A DNA stretch of 52,623 nucleotides from the NCBI GenBank assembly GCA_021730985.1, contig JAKFYI010000037.1:1-52623 (forward strand). The letters run 5' to 3'. The DNA comes from Hyphomicrobiales bacterium. GTDB taxonomy: Bacteria > Pseudomonadota > Alphaproteobacteria > Rhizobiales > Xanthobacteraceae. Positions 34,909 through 43,962 of this stretch are shown piece by piece; within the stretch, counting starts at the first letter, position 1; each line of letters begins with the position of its first letter. The notes beneath the pieces were generated by a model. That model was not told the origin of the DNA. It saw only the letters and a program-made list of their open reading frames with translations, and ran no database searches. Both the position numbers and the translations under genes were made by a program.

Positions 34909-35126
34909 TGAAATTTTTCCTCTGTTCCGCCGCTCCGGAATTCGGCCGTGCGGACACCCCCGCGCCTGTCTCAGTGCCAAAAGAGGCAGCAAAGTGACGC
35001 AGGTTGCCGTCTGATTAGCTGAATTCGGCGTCGCGATAAAGCCTGATGGGGACGATAACCTGGCGGTTCGCTGGGCTTTCGCGACCTATGATAAACAGGC
35101 GGGAGCCTCGATTCTAACGATCGGAT

Positions 35127-36986
35127 GTGGCCGCCTTGACCGCGTCCAGACCCCGCAAGCCAATGCCGCCCGGGCTCACTCTTTGCGCCCTGCGCCACCT
35201 TGTGTTGCTGGCGGCGGTTTCGGCCGTGGCATTCGCCCATGCTGGCAGCGCCGCTCGCGCCGAGGCGGCCAAGCACGGCATCGCGATGCACGGCGAGCCC
35301 GCGCTTCGCCCTGGCTTCGAACGCTCGCGCTACATCAATCCGGACGCGCCGCGCGGCGGCCGCATTACCCACGGCGTGGTGGGGACTTTCGACAGCCTCA
35401 ACCCGTTCATCGTCAAAGGACTCGCTCCGACCCAGATCAGGGGCTACGTGATCGAAAGCCTGATGGCGCGCGGCTACGACGAGCCGTTCACGCTTTACGG
35501 CCTGCTCGCCCGTTCGGTGGAAACCGATGCCGAGCGCAGCTACGTCACCTTCGAGCTCGATCCCGCGGCGAAATTCTCCGACGGCAAGCCCGTTACGGCG
35601 GCGGACGTGATCTTCTCGTGGGAGCTCCTGCGCGACAAAGGCCGGCCGAACTACCGCACCTATTACACCAAGGTCACGAAGGTTGAAGCGCTATCCGAAC
35701 GCTCGGTGCGGTTCGACCTCACCGGCGCGGACGACCGCGAACTGCCGCTGATCCTCGGCCTGATGCCGGTGCTGGCCAAGCACGCCATCAATCCTGCCAC
35801 GTTCGAGGACACCACGCTCGACCCGATCGTCGGCAGCGGCCCTTACATCATCGCCGACGTGCGGCCCGGCTCCAGCGTTACGCTCAAGCGCAACGCTGCC
35901 TACTGGGGCCGCGATCTGGCGATCAACCGCGGCTTCTGGAATTTCGACGAGGTGCGCACCGACTTCTATCGCGATGCCAACGCGCAGTTCGAAGGATTCA
36001 AGAAAGGCCTGTTCGACGTCCGCACCGAACATGATCCGGGACGATGGGAAACCGCCTACGACTTCCCCGCCGTGCGCGATGGCCGCATCGTCAAGGAGCA
36101 GTTTCCAACCGGAATGCCGAAGGGCATGTCGGGGCTGGTGTTCAACACGCGCCGCGCGATCTTCTCCGATATCCGCGTTCGTGAGGCGGTCACGCTGCTG
36201 TTCGATTTCGAGTGGGTGAACCACAATTTTTTCTTCGACCGCTACACGCGAACCGCGAGCTATTTCGACGGTTCGGAATTGTCCGCGCGCGGCAATCCCG
36301 CCGACGAACGGGAGCGGGCGATGCTGGCGCCCTTTCCCGGCGCCGTTCGCGCCGATGTGCTGGCCGGCACCTGGGCGCCGCCCGTTGCCGACGGATCGGG
36401 ACGCGATCGCGACACCCTGAAGCGCGCGCTCGATCTGCTCGAAGCCGCCGGTTTTGAACTCGTGAAAACCGTTCTGCGCGACAAGGCGACGAAGCGGCCG
36501 TTCTCGTTCGAATTCCTCGCCACCACCAAGGAGCAGGAACGCCTCGCCATCGCCTACTCGCGCCATCTCAAGCGAGCCGGCATTACGATGCGTGTGCGCA
36601 TCGTCGATGCCGTGCAGTTCGACCGCCGCCGCATTGCCTACGACTACGACATGATCGAATACCGCTGGGATCAATCGCTGTCGCCCGGCAACGAGCAGGC
36701 GTTCTACTGGGGCTCTCAAGCGGCCGACGAACAGGGCACGCGCAACTACATGGGCGTCAAAAGCTCAGCGATCGACACAATGATCGCGGCCTTGCTGACG
36801 GCGCGGCAGCGCAACGAATTCGTCTCCGCGGTGCGGGCACTCGACCGGCTGCTGATCTCCGGATTTTACGTGGTCCCGCTGTATCATCTGCGCGAGCAAT
36901 GGGTGGCGCGCTGGACCACCATCGCGCATCCCAAGGAAATATCTCTGTTTGGCTATCTGCCGGAAACCTGGTGGCGCATCCCATGA
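35127..36986 (+). CDS. Extracellular solute-binding protein family 5 (YejA-like)
   Basis: A 619-residue periplasmic binding protein. The signal peptide ends near SAARA. The segment AKHGIAMHGEPAL is followed by YINPDAPRGGRITHG and GTFDSLNPFIVKG, typical of the YejA microcin C/oligopeptide subfamily. The core has ELDPAAKFSDGKPVTAADVIFSW and FSDIRVREAVTLLFDFEW. A GTG at 35127 is used; the ATG at 35163 would give a shorter signal peptide. No permease or ATPase gene is adjacent, although yejA normally precedes yejBEF. Instead the stop overlaps the start of an adenylate-forming-ligase homologue (ATGA), an unusual partnership. Confidence 0.9.
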   Translation: MAALTASRPRKPMPPGLTLCALRHLVLLAAVSAVAFAHAGSAARAEAAKHGIAMHGEPALRPGFERSRYINPDAPRGGRITHGVVGTFDSLNPFIVKGLAPTQIRGYVIESLMARGYDEPFTLYGLLARSVETDAERSYVTFELDPAAKFSDGKPVTAADVIFSWELLRDKGRPNYRTYYTKVTKVEALSERSVRFDLTGADDRELPLILGLMPVLAKHAINPATFEDTTLDPIVGSGPYIIADVRPGSSVTLKRNAAYWGRDLAINRGFWNFDEVRTDFYRDANAQFEGFKKGLFDVRTEHDPGRWETAYDFPAVRDGRIVKEQFPTGMPKGMSGLVFNTRRAIFSDIRVREAVTLLFDFEWVNHNFFFDRYTRTASYFDGSELSARGNPADERERAMLAPFPGAVRADVLAGTWAPPVADGSGRDRDTLKRALDLLEAAGFELVKTVLRDKATKRPFSFEFLATTKEQERLAIAYSRHLKRAGITMRVRIVDAVQFDRRRIAYDYDMIEYRWDQSLSPGNEQAFYWGSQAADEQGTRNYMGVKSSAIDTMIAALLTARQRNEFVSAVRALDRLLISGFYVVPLYHLREQWVARWTTIAHPKEISLFGYLPETWWRIP

Positions 36987-38530
36987 TCCTCGGCGATCCA
37001 ACCGCCCCTCACATCGAAACCGCCGGGCGCACGACGCTCGACGACCTGTTCCGCAGCGCCGCAGCGCGGCGGCCGGACGCCATTGCGCTGTGCGATCCCC
37101 TCAACCGCCCGGCATTCACGGACGGCGAACCGCGACGCCTCACCTATGCGCAGGCCGATCATGTGATTTCTGCGATTGCGGGCCGGTTGCGCCGGCTTGG
37201 GCTCGCGCCGGACACAGTGGTTGCGTTGCAACTACCCAACACCGTCGAAGGTGTGCTCGCTTTCCTCGGAGTGCTGCGGGCCGGCATGATCGCAGCGCCC
37301 CTGCCGCTGCTCTGGCGCCGCGCTGATGCCGCCGCGGCACTCAACCGTGTGGGCGCGAAGGCCATCGTCACCACGTCGCGGGTCGGCACCGCCGATCACT
37401 GCGGGATCGCAATGATCGTGGCGGCCGAGGTGTTCCCGATCCGCTACGTCTGCAGCTTCGGCGACGGTCTTCCCGACGGCGTGATCCCGCTCGACGACCT
37501 GATGAAGATCGGGCCACTGCTGGAGACCGCGCCGCCGCTCGATCGCGGCGAACATGCCGCCGCGCATGTCGCGGCTGTTACCTTCGAGGTCACGCCCGGC
37601 GGCCTGGTGCCAGTCGGCCGCAGCCACGCCGAGTTGATCGCCGGCGGGCGAGCCGTGCGGCTTGAAAGCGCCCTGCAGGACGATGCCGCGATCCTCGCCT
37701 GCTGTGCGCCCAGTTCGTTCGCGGGACTGGCGGCCGGCGTCATGCCCTGGCTGCTGACCGGCGGCACGCTATCGCTACACCATTCGTTCGACGCAGGCAC
37801 ATTCACAGACCAACTGCGGCTCGACAATTGCGACACCGTGGCGGTACCGGGCGCACTGGCCGCGCGGATCGCGGAAGCGGGGCTGCTCGCGCATCCCCGA
37901 CTGCGCAACGTCGTCGCGCTGTGGCGCAGCCCGGAGCGGCTTGCACTTGCGGCGCCATGGCAGCGGCCCGACTTGCGGCTGGTGGACGTTCAGGCGTTCG
38001 GAGAAACCGCGGTGATCTGCGGAAAGCGCAGCGCGAGTGGAGAAGCCGCGGACATTCGACTGGGTCTGGCGTTCGCATCGAGCGAAACGGACGAAGCCAT
38101 CATGGTGGCCGAAACCGCCGTGACGCAGGACGGCACGCTGGCGATCCGTGGCGCGATGGTGCCGCGCCATGCGTTCCCGCCTGGCGCCGAGCGGACGCCC
38201 CATCCGCATTTCAGTCCCAACCCGCGCGGCTTTGCCGACACCGGCTATCCATGCCGTGCCGACCGCGACAATGCCGCGGTCGAGGTCACCGGGCCGCCGC
38301 CCGGCATTTTGAGCGTCGGCGGCTACCGGTTCAGGCAGGATGAACTGAACGCGCTCGCAGCCTCGCTTGGCGAGGCGGTTCTGACCGCCCTGCCCGATGC
38401 GCTTGCCGGCCACCGGCTGGCCGGACACGCCGCCGATCGCACGCTGGCCCGCCAGGCGCTGGATGCGCTCGGTGTCAATCCGTTGATCGACGGTGCATTC
38501 CTGCCCCGCCGCAAGGCCGAAGCCGCCTGA
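36983..38530 (+). CDS. Degenerate AMP-dependent synthetase/ligase homologue
   Basis: A 515-residue protein with the overall ANL fold: an N-terminal part with LTYAQADHVISAIAGRLRRLG and VVALQLPNTVEGVLAFLGVLRAG, and FGETA (339-343) where the YGxTE motif normally lies. The ATP-binding P-loop, usually TSGTTGxPKG, is replaced by TFEVTPGGLVPVG (200-212). The C-terminal domain is short and lacks a clear hinge and catalytic lysine motif. It is therefore probably inactive as a ligase or chemically different. It is translationally coupled to the YejA-like gene. The start at 36983 was chosen because the in-frame sequence upstream lies inside that gene. The function is not known. Confidence 0.75.
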   Translation: MILGDPTAPHIETAGRTTLDDLFRSAAARRPDAIALCDPLNRPAFTDGEPRRLTYAQADHVISAIAGRLRRLGLAPDTVVALQLPNTVEGVLAFLGVLRAGMIAAPLPLLWRRADAAAALNRVGAKAIVTTSRVGTADHCGIAMIVAAEVFPIRYVCSFGDGLPDGVIPLDDLMKIGPLLETAPPLDRGEHAAAHVAAVTFEVTPGGLVPVGRSHAELIAGGRAVRLESALQDDAAILACCAPSSFAGLAAGVMPWLLTGGTLSLHHSFDAGTFTDQLRLDNCDTVAVPGALAARIAEAGLLAHPRLRNVVALWRSPERLALAAPWQRPDLRLVDVQAFGETAVICGKRSASGEAADIRLGLAFASSETDEAIMVAETAVTQDGTLAIRGAMVPRHAFPPGAERTPHPHFSPNPRGFADTGYPCRADRDNAAVEVTGPPPGILSVGGYRFRQDELNALAASLGEAVLTALPDALAGHRLAGHAADRTLARQALDALGVNPLIDGAFLPRRKAEAA

Positions 38531-38603
38531 TCCATTGACGCCCCGTTAACAGCGTCCGCGTAGATTCGGGCCTTTCCGCCCGAGTGTGCAGGCGTACCGC
38601 GTC

Positions 38604-39851
38604 ATGTCGCTGCAAGGCCCCATCGTCATTGTCGCCGAGAAGCCGGCTGCCGGTCTCGTTGAGGCGTTCACCGCCGCGGGTGCATTCCCGGTGGTCGAGG
38701 CGCGCTGGAGCGAGGCGCCGGGCGCTGTGGCCTCCATCAACCCAAGCGCGATCGTGCTGGCCGAACCGGATGCGCCGGACCAGGCCTTGGCCGACGCCTT
38801 TGAAAGACAGATCGCGGCGAGCGATTCCTATGTGCCGGTGGTTGGCCGCACCCGGGAAGACGGCACCGCGGCGCTGGCCAGCGCGCTGCCGGTCGCAGAA
38901 TGCGCGCAGCCTAAACACATCGTTGCACGCCTGCGCTCCGCGTTGCGGCTGCGTGCATTGCACGGAACGGTTCTGGGCCGCGCGCGGACGCTGCGCGCCG
39001 AGCGAGACATCATCGCCGAACTTCCGGCGGGCGACCCCATCGAGGACGCCACCGTTCTGGTGGTCGGCCGCGGCCGCCAGCATCCGACCTTGAGCGTCGC
39101 GGTTGGCGAACGCATGGGCGTGGTCGGCGCCATGAGTGTCGATCTGGCCGCCCGCTGCCTCAACGTCCGCGATCTCGACGGCGTTGTGATCGGCGACGGC
39201 CTGTCGCCGAAGCTCGTCGTTGCCTTGCTGGTGGTTCTTGGCGAGGATGCGCGGTTCCGCGAGTTGCCGGTCGCCATCCTCGGCCCCGAGGAGCGTATCG
39301 ACGAATTGCCCAATCTTGTGCATGCGCGCGACCCGCATGTGCTGATTGAGCGCCTGGTGCCGCTGGTGCGGCAGCGCGCGCTGGAAACCAGGCTCAAGCG
39401 CCTGCTTAAGTCGATCGATTCCAAGGGCATGCTGGACCCGCGCACCGGGCTGCTCAGCCCGGACGCATTCGGGCGCGACCTCGCTCGAGCTATCGACGAT
39501 GCCAACCAGCGCGGCGTGGCGTTCTCGATCGCCCGCTTCTCGTTCGACGAGGTGGTCGATCTTCGCACCAGCATGGACGCCGCCCGCCTGGTCGGCCGGC
39601 TGATGCGCACCGCCGATTTCGCCTGCCGGCAGGACGACGGCTCGATCGTCACCGTGTTCGCCGGCACCGATCTGCGGGCCGCCCATGTGGTGGCCCGCCG
39701 CCTCGCCAGTGTGATCAAGCACACCCTGATCCAGCCGGAGCGAAGCCGCGAGCCGGCCCGGGCGGACGTGACGCTGGCGACCTTAAAGCCCGGCGACACC
39801 CCTATCACCCTGATGGCGCGGGTCGCCCCGCCGACGGTTGCCGCCGAGTAA
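38604..39851 (+). CDS. Degenerate GGDEF-domain protein with receiver-like N-terminus
   Basis: A 415-residue cytoplasmic protein. Residues 1-110 (GPIVIVAEKPAAGLVEAFTA and onwards) and about 140-260 look like receiver-type alpha/beta domains without the normal acidic pocket. Residues about 270-385 follow the diguanylate cyclase pattern (DPRTGLLSPDAFGRDLARAI), but the active-site motif is RQDDG (342-346) instead of GGDEF, so cyclase activity is unlikely. Such proteins may bind c-di-GMP or GTP, or act as scaffolds, as PopA does in Caulobacter. A GTG six codons upstream (38586) is an alternative start. It follows the degenerate ligase gene by about 70 bp on the same strand. Confidence 0.75.
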   Translation: MSLQGPIVIVAEKPAAGLVEAFTAAGAFPVVEARWSEAPGAVASINPSAIVLAEPDAPDQALADAFERQIAASDSYVPVVGRTREDGTAALASALPVAECAQPKHIVARLRSALRLRALHGTVLGRARTLRAERDIIAELPAGDPIEDATVLVVGRGRQHPTLSVAVGERMGVVGAMSVDLAARCLNVRDLDGVVIGDGLSPKLVVALLVVLGEDARFRELPVAILGPEERIDELPNLVHARDPHVLIERLVPLVRQRALETRLKRLLKSIDSKGMLDPRTGLLSPDAFGRDLARAIDDANQRGVAFSIARFSFDEVVDLRTSMDAARLVGRLMRTADFACRQDDGSIVTVFAGTDLRAAHVVARRLASVIKHTLIQPERSREPARADVTLATLKPGDTPITLMARVAPPTVAAE

Positions 39852-39892
39852 TCGGCGGACTAACTGTAGCGGGCACACCAGCGAGGCCCGCC

Positions 39893-40585
39893 ATGCCGAC
39901 CGACCAGCCTGCCCCCGTCACCATCGACGTCGTCTCCGACGTCGTTTGCCCATGGTGCTTCATCGGAAAGCGCCGTCTTGAGAAGGCCTTGGCGTTGAAG
40001 CCGGATATTCCGGTCGAGGTGCGCTACCACCCCTATTTCCTCAATCCGTGGGTGCCCCGCGAGGGCATGGCCCGGGACGAATATCTCACCACCAAATTCG
40101 GCTCGCCCGAGCGCTACAAGAGCATCGCCGAGCGCGTCTCGGGCGCCGCCGCCGCCGAAGGTCTCACCTACGCAGTCGATAAGATGAAGCGGCAGCCCAA
40201 CACGCTCGACTGCCACCGCCTGATCTTGTGGGCGCAGCCGTCCGGCAAGTCGGCCGAGATGAAGCAGAAGCTGATGGACCTCTATTTCACCGAGGGTGCC
40301 GACCTCTCCGATCGCGAGGTTCTGGTCAAGGCGGCAACCGCCGTCGGCATGGACGGGGCCCAGGTGCGCGAGATGCTGGCGAGCGACGCCGACGTGGACA
40401 CGGTGGAAGCGGCCGCCAGTTCCGCCAAGGACGCCGGCATCGACGGCGTGCCGACCTTTATCATCGGCGGGGTGGCGGCGATTTCGGGCGCACAGGACCC
40501 GAAGGTTCTGGCCAATGCGATCGAGCAGATCGCCAACAATCGCGAGAAGTTCCTGGCGCAGGCTCGCGCCGAGCAGCCGGCCTAG
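39893..40585 (+). CDS. DsbA family oxidoreductase (FrnE-like)
   Basis: A 230-residue thioredoxin-fold protein with the CPWC redox motif at residues 19-22 (SDVVCPWCFIGKRRLE), a helical insertion, the HRLILWAQPSGK segment and the cis-Pro loop GIDGVPTFIIGG. No signal peptide is present, so it acts in the cytoplasm, as FrnE of Deinococcus does. It is related to 2-hydroxychromene-2-carboxylate isomerases, but the CPWC pair favours a disulphide oxidoreductase. Its TAG stop shares the bases CTAG with the stop of the convergent hupE-like gene. Confidence 0.9.
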   Translation: MPTDQPAPVTIDVVSDVVCPWCFIGKRRLEKALALKPDIPVEVRYHPYFLNPWVPREGMARDEYLTTKFGSPERYKSIAERVSGAAAAEGLTYAVDKMKRQPNTLDCHRLILWAQPSGKSAEMKQKLMDLYFTEGADLSDREVLVKAATAVGMDGAQVREMLASDADVDTVEAAASSAKDAGIDGVPTFIIGGVAAISGAQDPKVLANAIEQIANNREKFLAQARAEQPA

Positions 40586-41169
40586 CGCACCAAGCGCAAC
40601 GCCAGCACCAGGATCGCGCTGGCGGCGATCCACGAGCCCAGCACGCGCGCAGCAATGCGCGGCCAGCCTCGCGTCAGGCGCGCGGCGACGGCGGCAACCG
40701 CGATCAACAGCAGCGCCGCGCCGATGCCGGTCCCGAGCAGCATCCGGTTGGCCTCGGAGAGCGTGACCGCCTCCGGCGGCGAGTCGAGAGCGATGCAGAA
40801 GCCGGCCAGCACGGCCAACACGCAGCCCACGGCTTCCGGCATAGACCGGGCGTGCGCCACCAGAAGCCCCGCGATCAGCGCGAACGCCAGCACGGCTTCG
40901 TTCATCAGCAGCGGCACGACGCCGAGCGTCATCACGCCGAGCCCAGCCGTCAGTCCGAGGATGAAGGTGATCGCAACCAGGCCTGTCCACGCCGCCTGAC
41001 GTCCGATCAGCAGGCCAAGCGCCAGCACCGCCAGCACATGAGCCGGCACGAACAGCGGATGCAGCAGTCCACCGAAGAATCCTCCGATGCCAAGCGGCGC
41101 CGGATGGGCCAGCGCGGGCGTGGCCGTCATCGCAAGACCGAGCGCCACGGCGGCGGCGCGCCGGATCAT
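40582..41169 (-). CDS. HupE/UreJ family membrane protein, copy 2
   Basis: A 195-residue protein with a signal-like first segment ending PALAHP, the conserved HPxxxxxH pattern in GGLLHPLFVPAHVLAVLALG and about six helices. HupE/UreJ proteins are thought to move nickel (or cobalt) for hydrogenase or urease; the His-rich N-terminal motif is the expected metal site. It overlaps the homologous gene upstream by 4 bp and shares its length exactly (195 residues), suggesting a duplicated pair that may form a heteromer. No urease or hydrogenase gene is in the window. Confidence 0.85.
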   Translation of the reverse strand: MIRRAAAVALGLAMTATPALAHPAPLGIGGFFGGLLHPLFVPAHVLAVLALGLLIGRQAAWTGLVAITFILGLTAGLGVMTLGVVPLLMNEAVLAFALIAGLLVAHARSMPEAVGCVLAVLAGFCIALDSPPEAVTLSEANRMLLGTGIGAALLLIAVAAVAARLTRGWPRIAARVLGSWIAASAILVLALRLVR

Positions 41170-41753
41170 GCCAGCCGCGCCAGGAAGAAAAGGCCTGACA
41201 GCGCAACCAGGGCACCCGCCGTCCGCACCGCAATGCGGCCGGCGGGCCAGCGCGCCAGCAATCCGATAGCAATACCGGCCAGATGCAGCAGGCCGGTCGC
41301 GACGACGAAGCCCAGGCTGTAGGCCAACGCATCGGCTCCTGGCGGCAACTCGGCGCCGTGGGCATGGCCGTGGAAGATCGCAAAAACGCCGACCAGCACC
41401 GCAGCGATCCAGAGCGGTGGCTTCACCGCCAAGACAACGACGAGCCCGAGCAACACCGCAGAGATCGCGATCCCGATTTCGGTGCCCGGCACCGGCACAC
41501 CGAGAATGCCCAATGCACCGCCCAGCGCCATGACCAGCGGAAACACGATGGGAAGCAGGATGATCGCGGGACTGCCAAGAAACGCGCCCCACAGCCCGAC
41601 CGCGACCATCGCAGCGACATGGTCCGGCCCAAGCACCGGATGCGCGAGCCCGCCCACAAATCCGCCCACCACGTCGCCGGTGTGCGCCAGCGCCGGAGCG
41701 GCCGCCGTCAGGCAGAGCAGAATTGCAAATGCACGGGTTACAGGCCGCGTCAT
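41166..41753 (-). CDS. HupE/UreJ family membrane protein, copy 1
   Basis: A 195-residue protein. A signal-like segment ends PALAHTG, followed by the metal motif GGLAHPVLGPDHVAAMVAVG (HPxxGxDH, the canonical HupE/UreJ signature), more hydrophobic helices and a second His cluster, FAIFHGHAHGAELP, which is also characteristic of the family. This copy keeps both motifs, whereas copy 2 has lost the HGHAHG cluster. The ATG at 41753 lies at the start of the signal segment. It is divergent from the enolase-superfamily gene, with 46 bp between start codons. Confidence 0.88.
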   Translation of the reverse strand: MTRPVTRAFAILLCLTAAAPALAHTGDVVGGFVGGLAHPVLGPDHVAAMVAVGLWGAFLGSPAIILLPIVFPLVMALGGALGILGVPVPGTEIGIAISAVLLGLVVVLAVKPPLWIAAVLVGVFAIFHGHAHGAELPPGADALAYSLGFVVATGLLHLAGIAIGLLARWPAGRIAVRTAGALVALSGLFFLARLA

Positions 41754-41799
41754 GTCGTCCACTATAGCGCCGCAGCACGTCCGCGGCATTGAGGATGAA

Positions 41800-42897
41800 A
41801 TGGCTTCCGTCACCATCGACAAGATCGACACGTTCGCGCTCCGCATCCCGCTCGACACCTGGGCACCGCCGCCCATGTTTGCCGGCAAGCCGCGCACCCA
41901 TGTGGAGATGTTCCTGGTTCGCGTCACCTGCAGCAACGGCATCGTCGGCTGGGGTGAATGCTACGGCAGCAGCCTGCCGCTGCTGAATGCCGCATTCGAC
42001 GCCTGGGTCAAACACCTCGCCATCGGCCAGGATGCCAACGACAAGCAACTGACCGCACGCATCGAACGCCTCTTGCACGGTATGGGCCGCGCTGGCGCGA
42101 CGGTTCACGCCATCAGCGGCCTCGACATTGCGCTGTGGGACATCCGCGGCAAGCTCGAAGGCGTATCGGTCTCAACCTTGCTCGGCGGCGCCAAACGCAA
42201 GCGCGTCGAAACCTATGCGTCGCTGCTGCAATACAGCGGCAACCTCGATCATGTGGCGCGCAACACCACCCGCGCGCTGGAGCGCGGCTACAAGCACATT
42301 AAGCTGCATGAGCGCACTGCCGATGCCGTCGCGGCCTCTCGCAAGGCGGCTGGGCCCGGCATCCCGATCATGGTCGACACCAATTGCGCGTGGACGCCGG
42401 CCGAGGCCGAGCAGCCGGTTGCGGCGATAGGGGCGTCAAAGCCGCACTGGGTCGAAGAGCCGATCTGGCCGCCGGAGGATTTCGAGTCGCTCGCCAAACT
42501 TCGCAAGGCGACCGGCGTCCCGCTGGCGATGGGCGAGAACGCCACCGGCGTGCTCGACTTCCGCAAGATGATCGCGGCCGGCGCCACCGACTTCGTGCAG
42601 CCGAGCATCGTCAAGATCGGCGGGCTCACCAACCTGTGGCAGGTGGCGACCGAGGCCGAGAAGGCCGGCATCAATTGCACGCCGCATGCGTTCTTCTTCG
42701 GACCCGGCTATCTCGCCACGCTGCACGCCATCGCCTGCAAGGAAAAGACCAGCGTGCTGGAACGGCTGTTTGCCGATGTGGCGTTCGTCGCCTATTCCAA
42801 GACCGTGCCGGACACCGGTGGCGGCGTTGACGTGCCCGACCGCCCGGGACTCGGCGCCGATCCGGAGACCGAACTGCTCGAACGCTTTAAAATCTAA
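41800..42897 (+). CDS. Mandelate racemase/muconate lactonizing-type enzyme
   Basis: A 365-residue enolase-superfamily protein with an N-terminal capping domain and a barrel. Metal ligands are Asp193 (VDTNCAW), Glu219 (WVEEP) and Glu246 (MGEN). Candidate bases are Lys168 in HIKLH and His296 in NCTPHAF. The position that is Asp in the His-Asp dyad of mandelate racemase reads Ser269 (QPSIVKIGG). It would abstract a proton alpha to a carboxylate and either epimerise, dehydrate or lactonise an acid. The substrate is unknown. The gene is followed 26 bp downstream by a Bug-type binding protein, which suggests uptake and conversion of the same organic acid. Confidence 0.88.
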   Translation: MASVTIDKIDTFALRIPLDTWAPPPMFAGKPRTHVEMFLVRVTCSNGIVGWGECYGSSLPLLNAAFDAWVKHLAIGQDANDKQLTARIERLLHGMGRAGATVHAISGLDIALWDIRGKLEGVSVSTLLGGAKRKRVETYASLLQYSGNLDHVARNTTRALERGYKHIKLHERTADAVAASRKAAGPGIPIMVDTNCAWTPAEAEQPVAAIGASKPHWVEEPIWPPEDFESLAKLRKATGVPLAMGENATGVLDFRKMIAAGATDFVQPSIVKIGGLTNLWQVATEAEKAGINCTPHAFFFGPGYLATLHAIACKEKTSVLERLFADVAFVAYSKTVPDTGGGVDVPDRPGLGADPETELLERFKI

Positions 42898-42923
42898 AAG
42901 CAAAACGAAATCGGGAGGACACC

Positions 42924-43907
42924 ATGGATGCGATCAACAGGCGCGCGTGGCTCGCGGGCGCCGCCGCCCTCTCCGCGTTCGCGGCCGGCGCGCGCCAGGC
43001 CGCAGCGCAAGCCTATCCGCAACGCACGGTGCGCTTGATCGTGCCCTACGCGCCAGGCGGCGGCACCGACGTGTTCTCCAGGCTGCTCGCGGTGCAGATC
43101 GAGAAGGAGTTCGGCCAGACGCTGATCATCGACAATCGCGCCGGCGGCGCCAGCGTGATCGGCACCCAGGCGGTCGCGAACGCGCAGCCTGACGGCTACA
43201 CGATCGGCATGATGGATTCGGCCTTCTTCACCAATCCAGGCCTGCTCAAAGAAAAGCTGCCTTACGACACCCGCAAGGACTTTATCCCGGTGTCGCTGCT
43301 GTCGCGCACGCAGCTTGTGCTGTGCGTGCATCCGTCGTCGCCGTTCAAGACCGCCAAGGAGCTGGTGGCGCACGCCAAGGCCAATCCGGGCAAGCTGACC
43401 TTCGCCTCCGCCGGCATCGGCACCGGCATCCATCTCGCCGGCGAGCAGTTCCGCCAAGCGACCGGCACCGAATTCGTGGTTGTGCCCTATCGCGGCGGCG
43501 CCCCCGCGCTGCAGGATTTCCTGGCGGGCAAGACCGATTTTACGTTCGGCGCGGTGCCGACCATCAAGCCGCACATCGAGGGCGGCAAGGCGCGCGGCCT
43601 GGGCGTGACGCGCGGGCGCGCGCCGCAACTGCCCGGCATTCCAAGCATGGAGGAGATCGGCTACGGCAGCGTCGATTCCGCGAGCGAGATGGGCATCATC
43701 GTGCCGAAGTCCACGCCGGATGAGGTGGTGATGAAGCTGCAGCAGATCACATCCAACGCCGTCAAGAATCCGGAGTTCGCCAAGAAGCTGATCGAACTCG
43801 GGTTCAGTCCGATCGGAACCACGGCGAGCGAATACCGCTCCCACGTCGATAGCGAAATCGAGAAATGGATCAAGATCATCGCGGCCGGCAACGTCAAACC
43901 GGAGTAG
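42924..43907 (+). CDS. Bug/TctC family solute-binding protein 1
   Basis: A 327-residue periplasmic protein of the tripartite tricarboxylate transporter receptor family. The N-terminus NRRAWLAGAAALSAF looks like a Tat signal. The Bug hallmarks are YPQRTVRLIVPYAPGGGTDV, DNRAGGASVIGTQAV, ANAQPDGYTIG and VVPYRGGAPALQDFLAG. A clear GGGAGG ribosome binding site precedes the ATG. No TctA/TctB membrane genes are in the window, so it belongs to the many orphan Bug proteins. It lies in a co-directional run with the enolase-superfamily gene, two more Bug genes and a VOC gene. Confidence 0.93.
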   Translation: MDAINRRAWLAGAAALSAFAAGARQAAAQAYPQRTVRLIVPYAPGGGTDVFSRLLAVQIEKEFGQTLIIDNRAGGASVIGTQAVANAQPDGYTIGMMDSAFFTNPGLLKEKLPYDTRKDFIPVSLLSRTQLVLCVHPSSPFKTAKELVAHAKANPGKLTFASAGIGTGIHLAGEQFRQATGTEFVVVPYRGGAPALQDFLAGKTDFTFGAVPTIKPHIEGGKARGLGVTRGRAPQLPGIPSMEEIGYGSVDSASEMGIIVPKSTPDEVVMKLQQITSNAVKNPEFAKKLIELGFSPIGTTASEYRSHVDSEIEKWIKIIAAGNVKPE

Positions 43908-43962
43908 CCTCGCTGCGATCCCGGTGTGCTAACCTTTCGGCAAAAGCTTGAGGGAGATGGCA

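Noticed and set aside
40582..41753. Part of a urease or hydrogenase cluster
   Set aside because: No ure or hup structural or accessory genes are present in the window.
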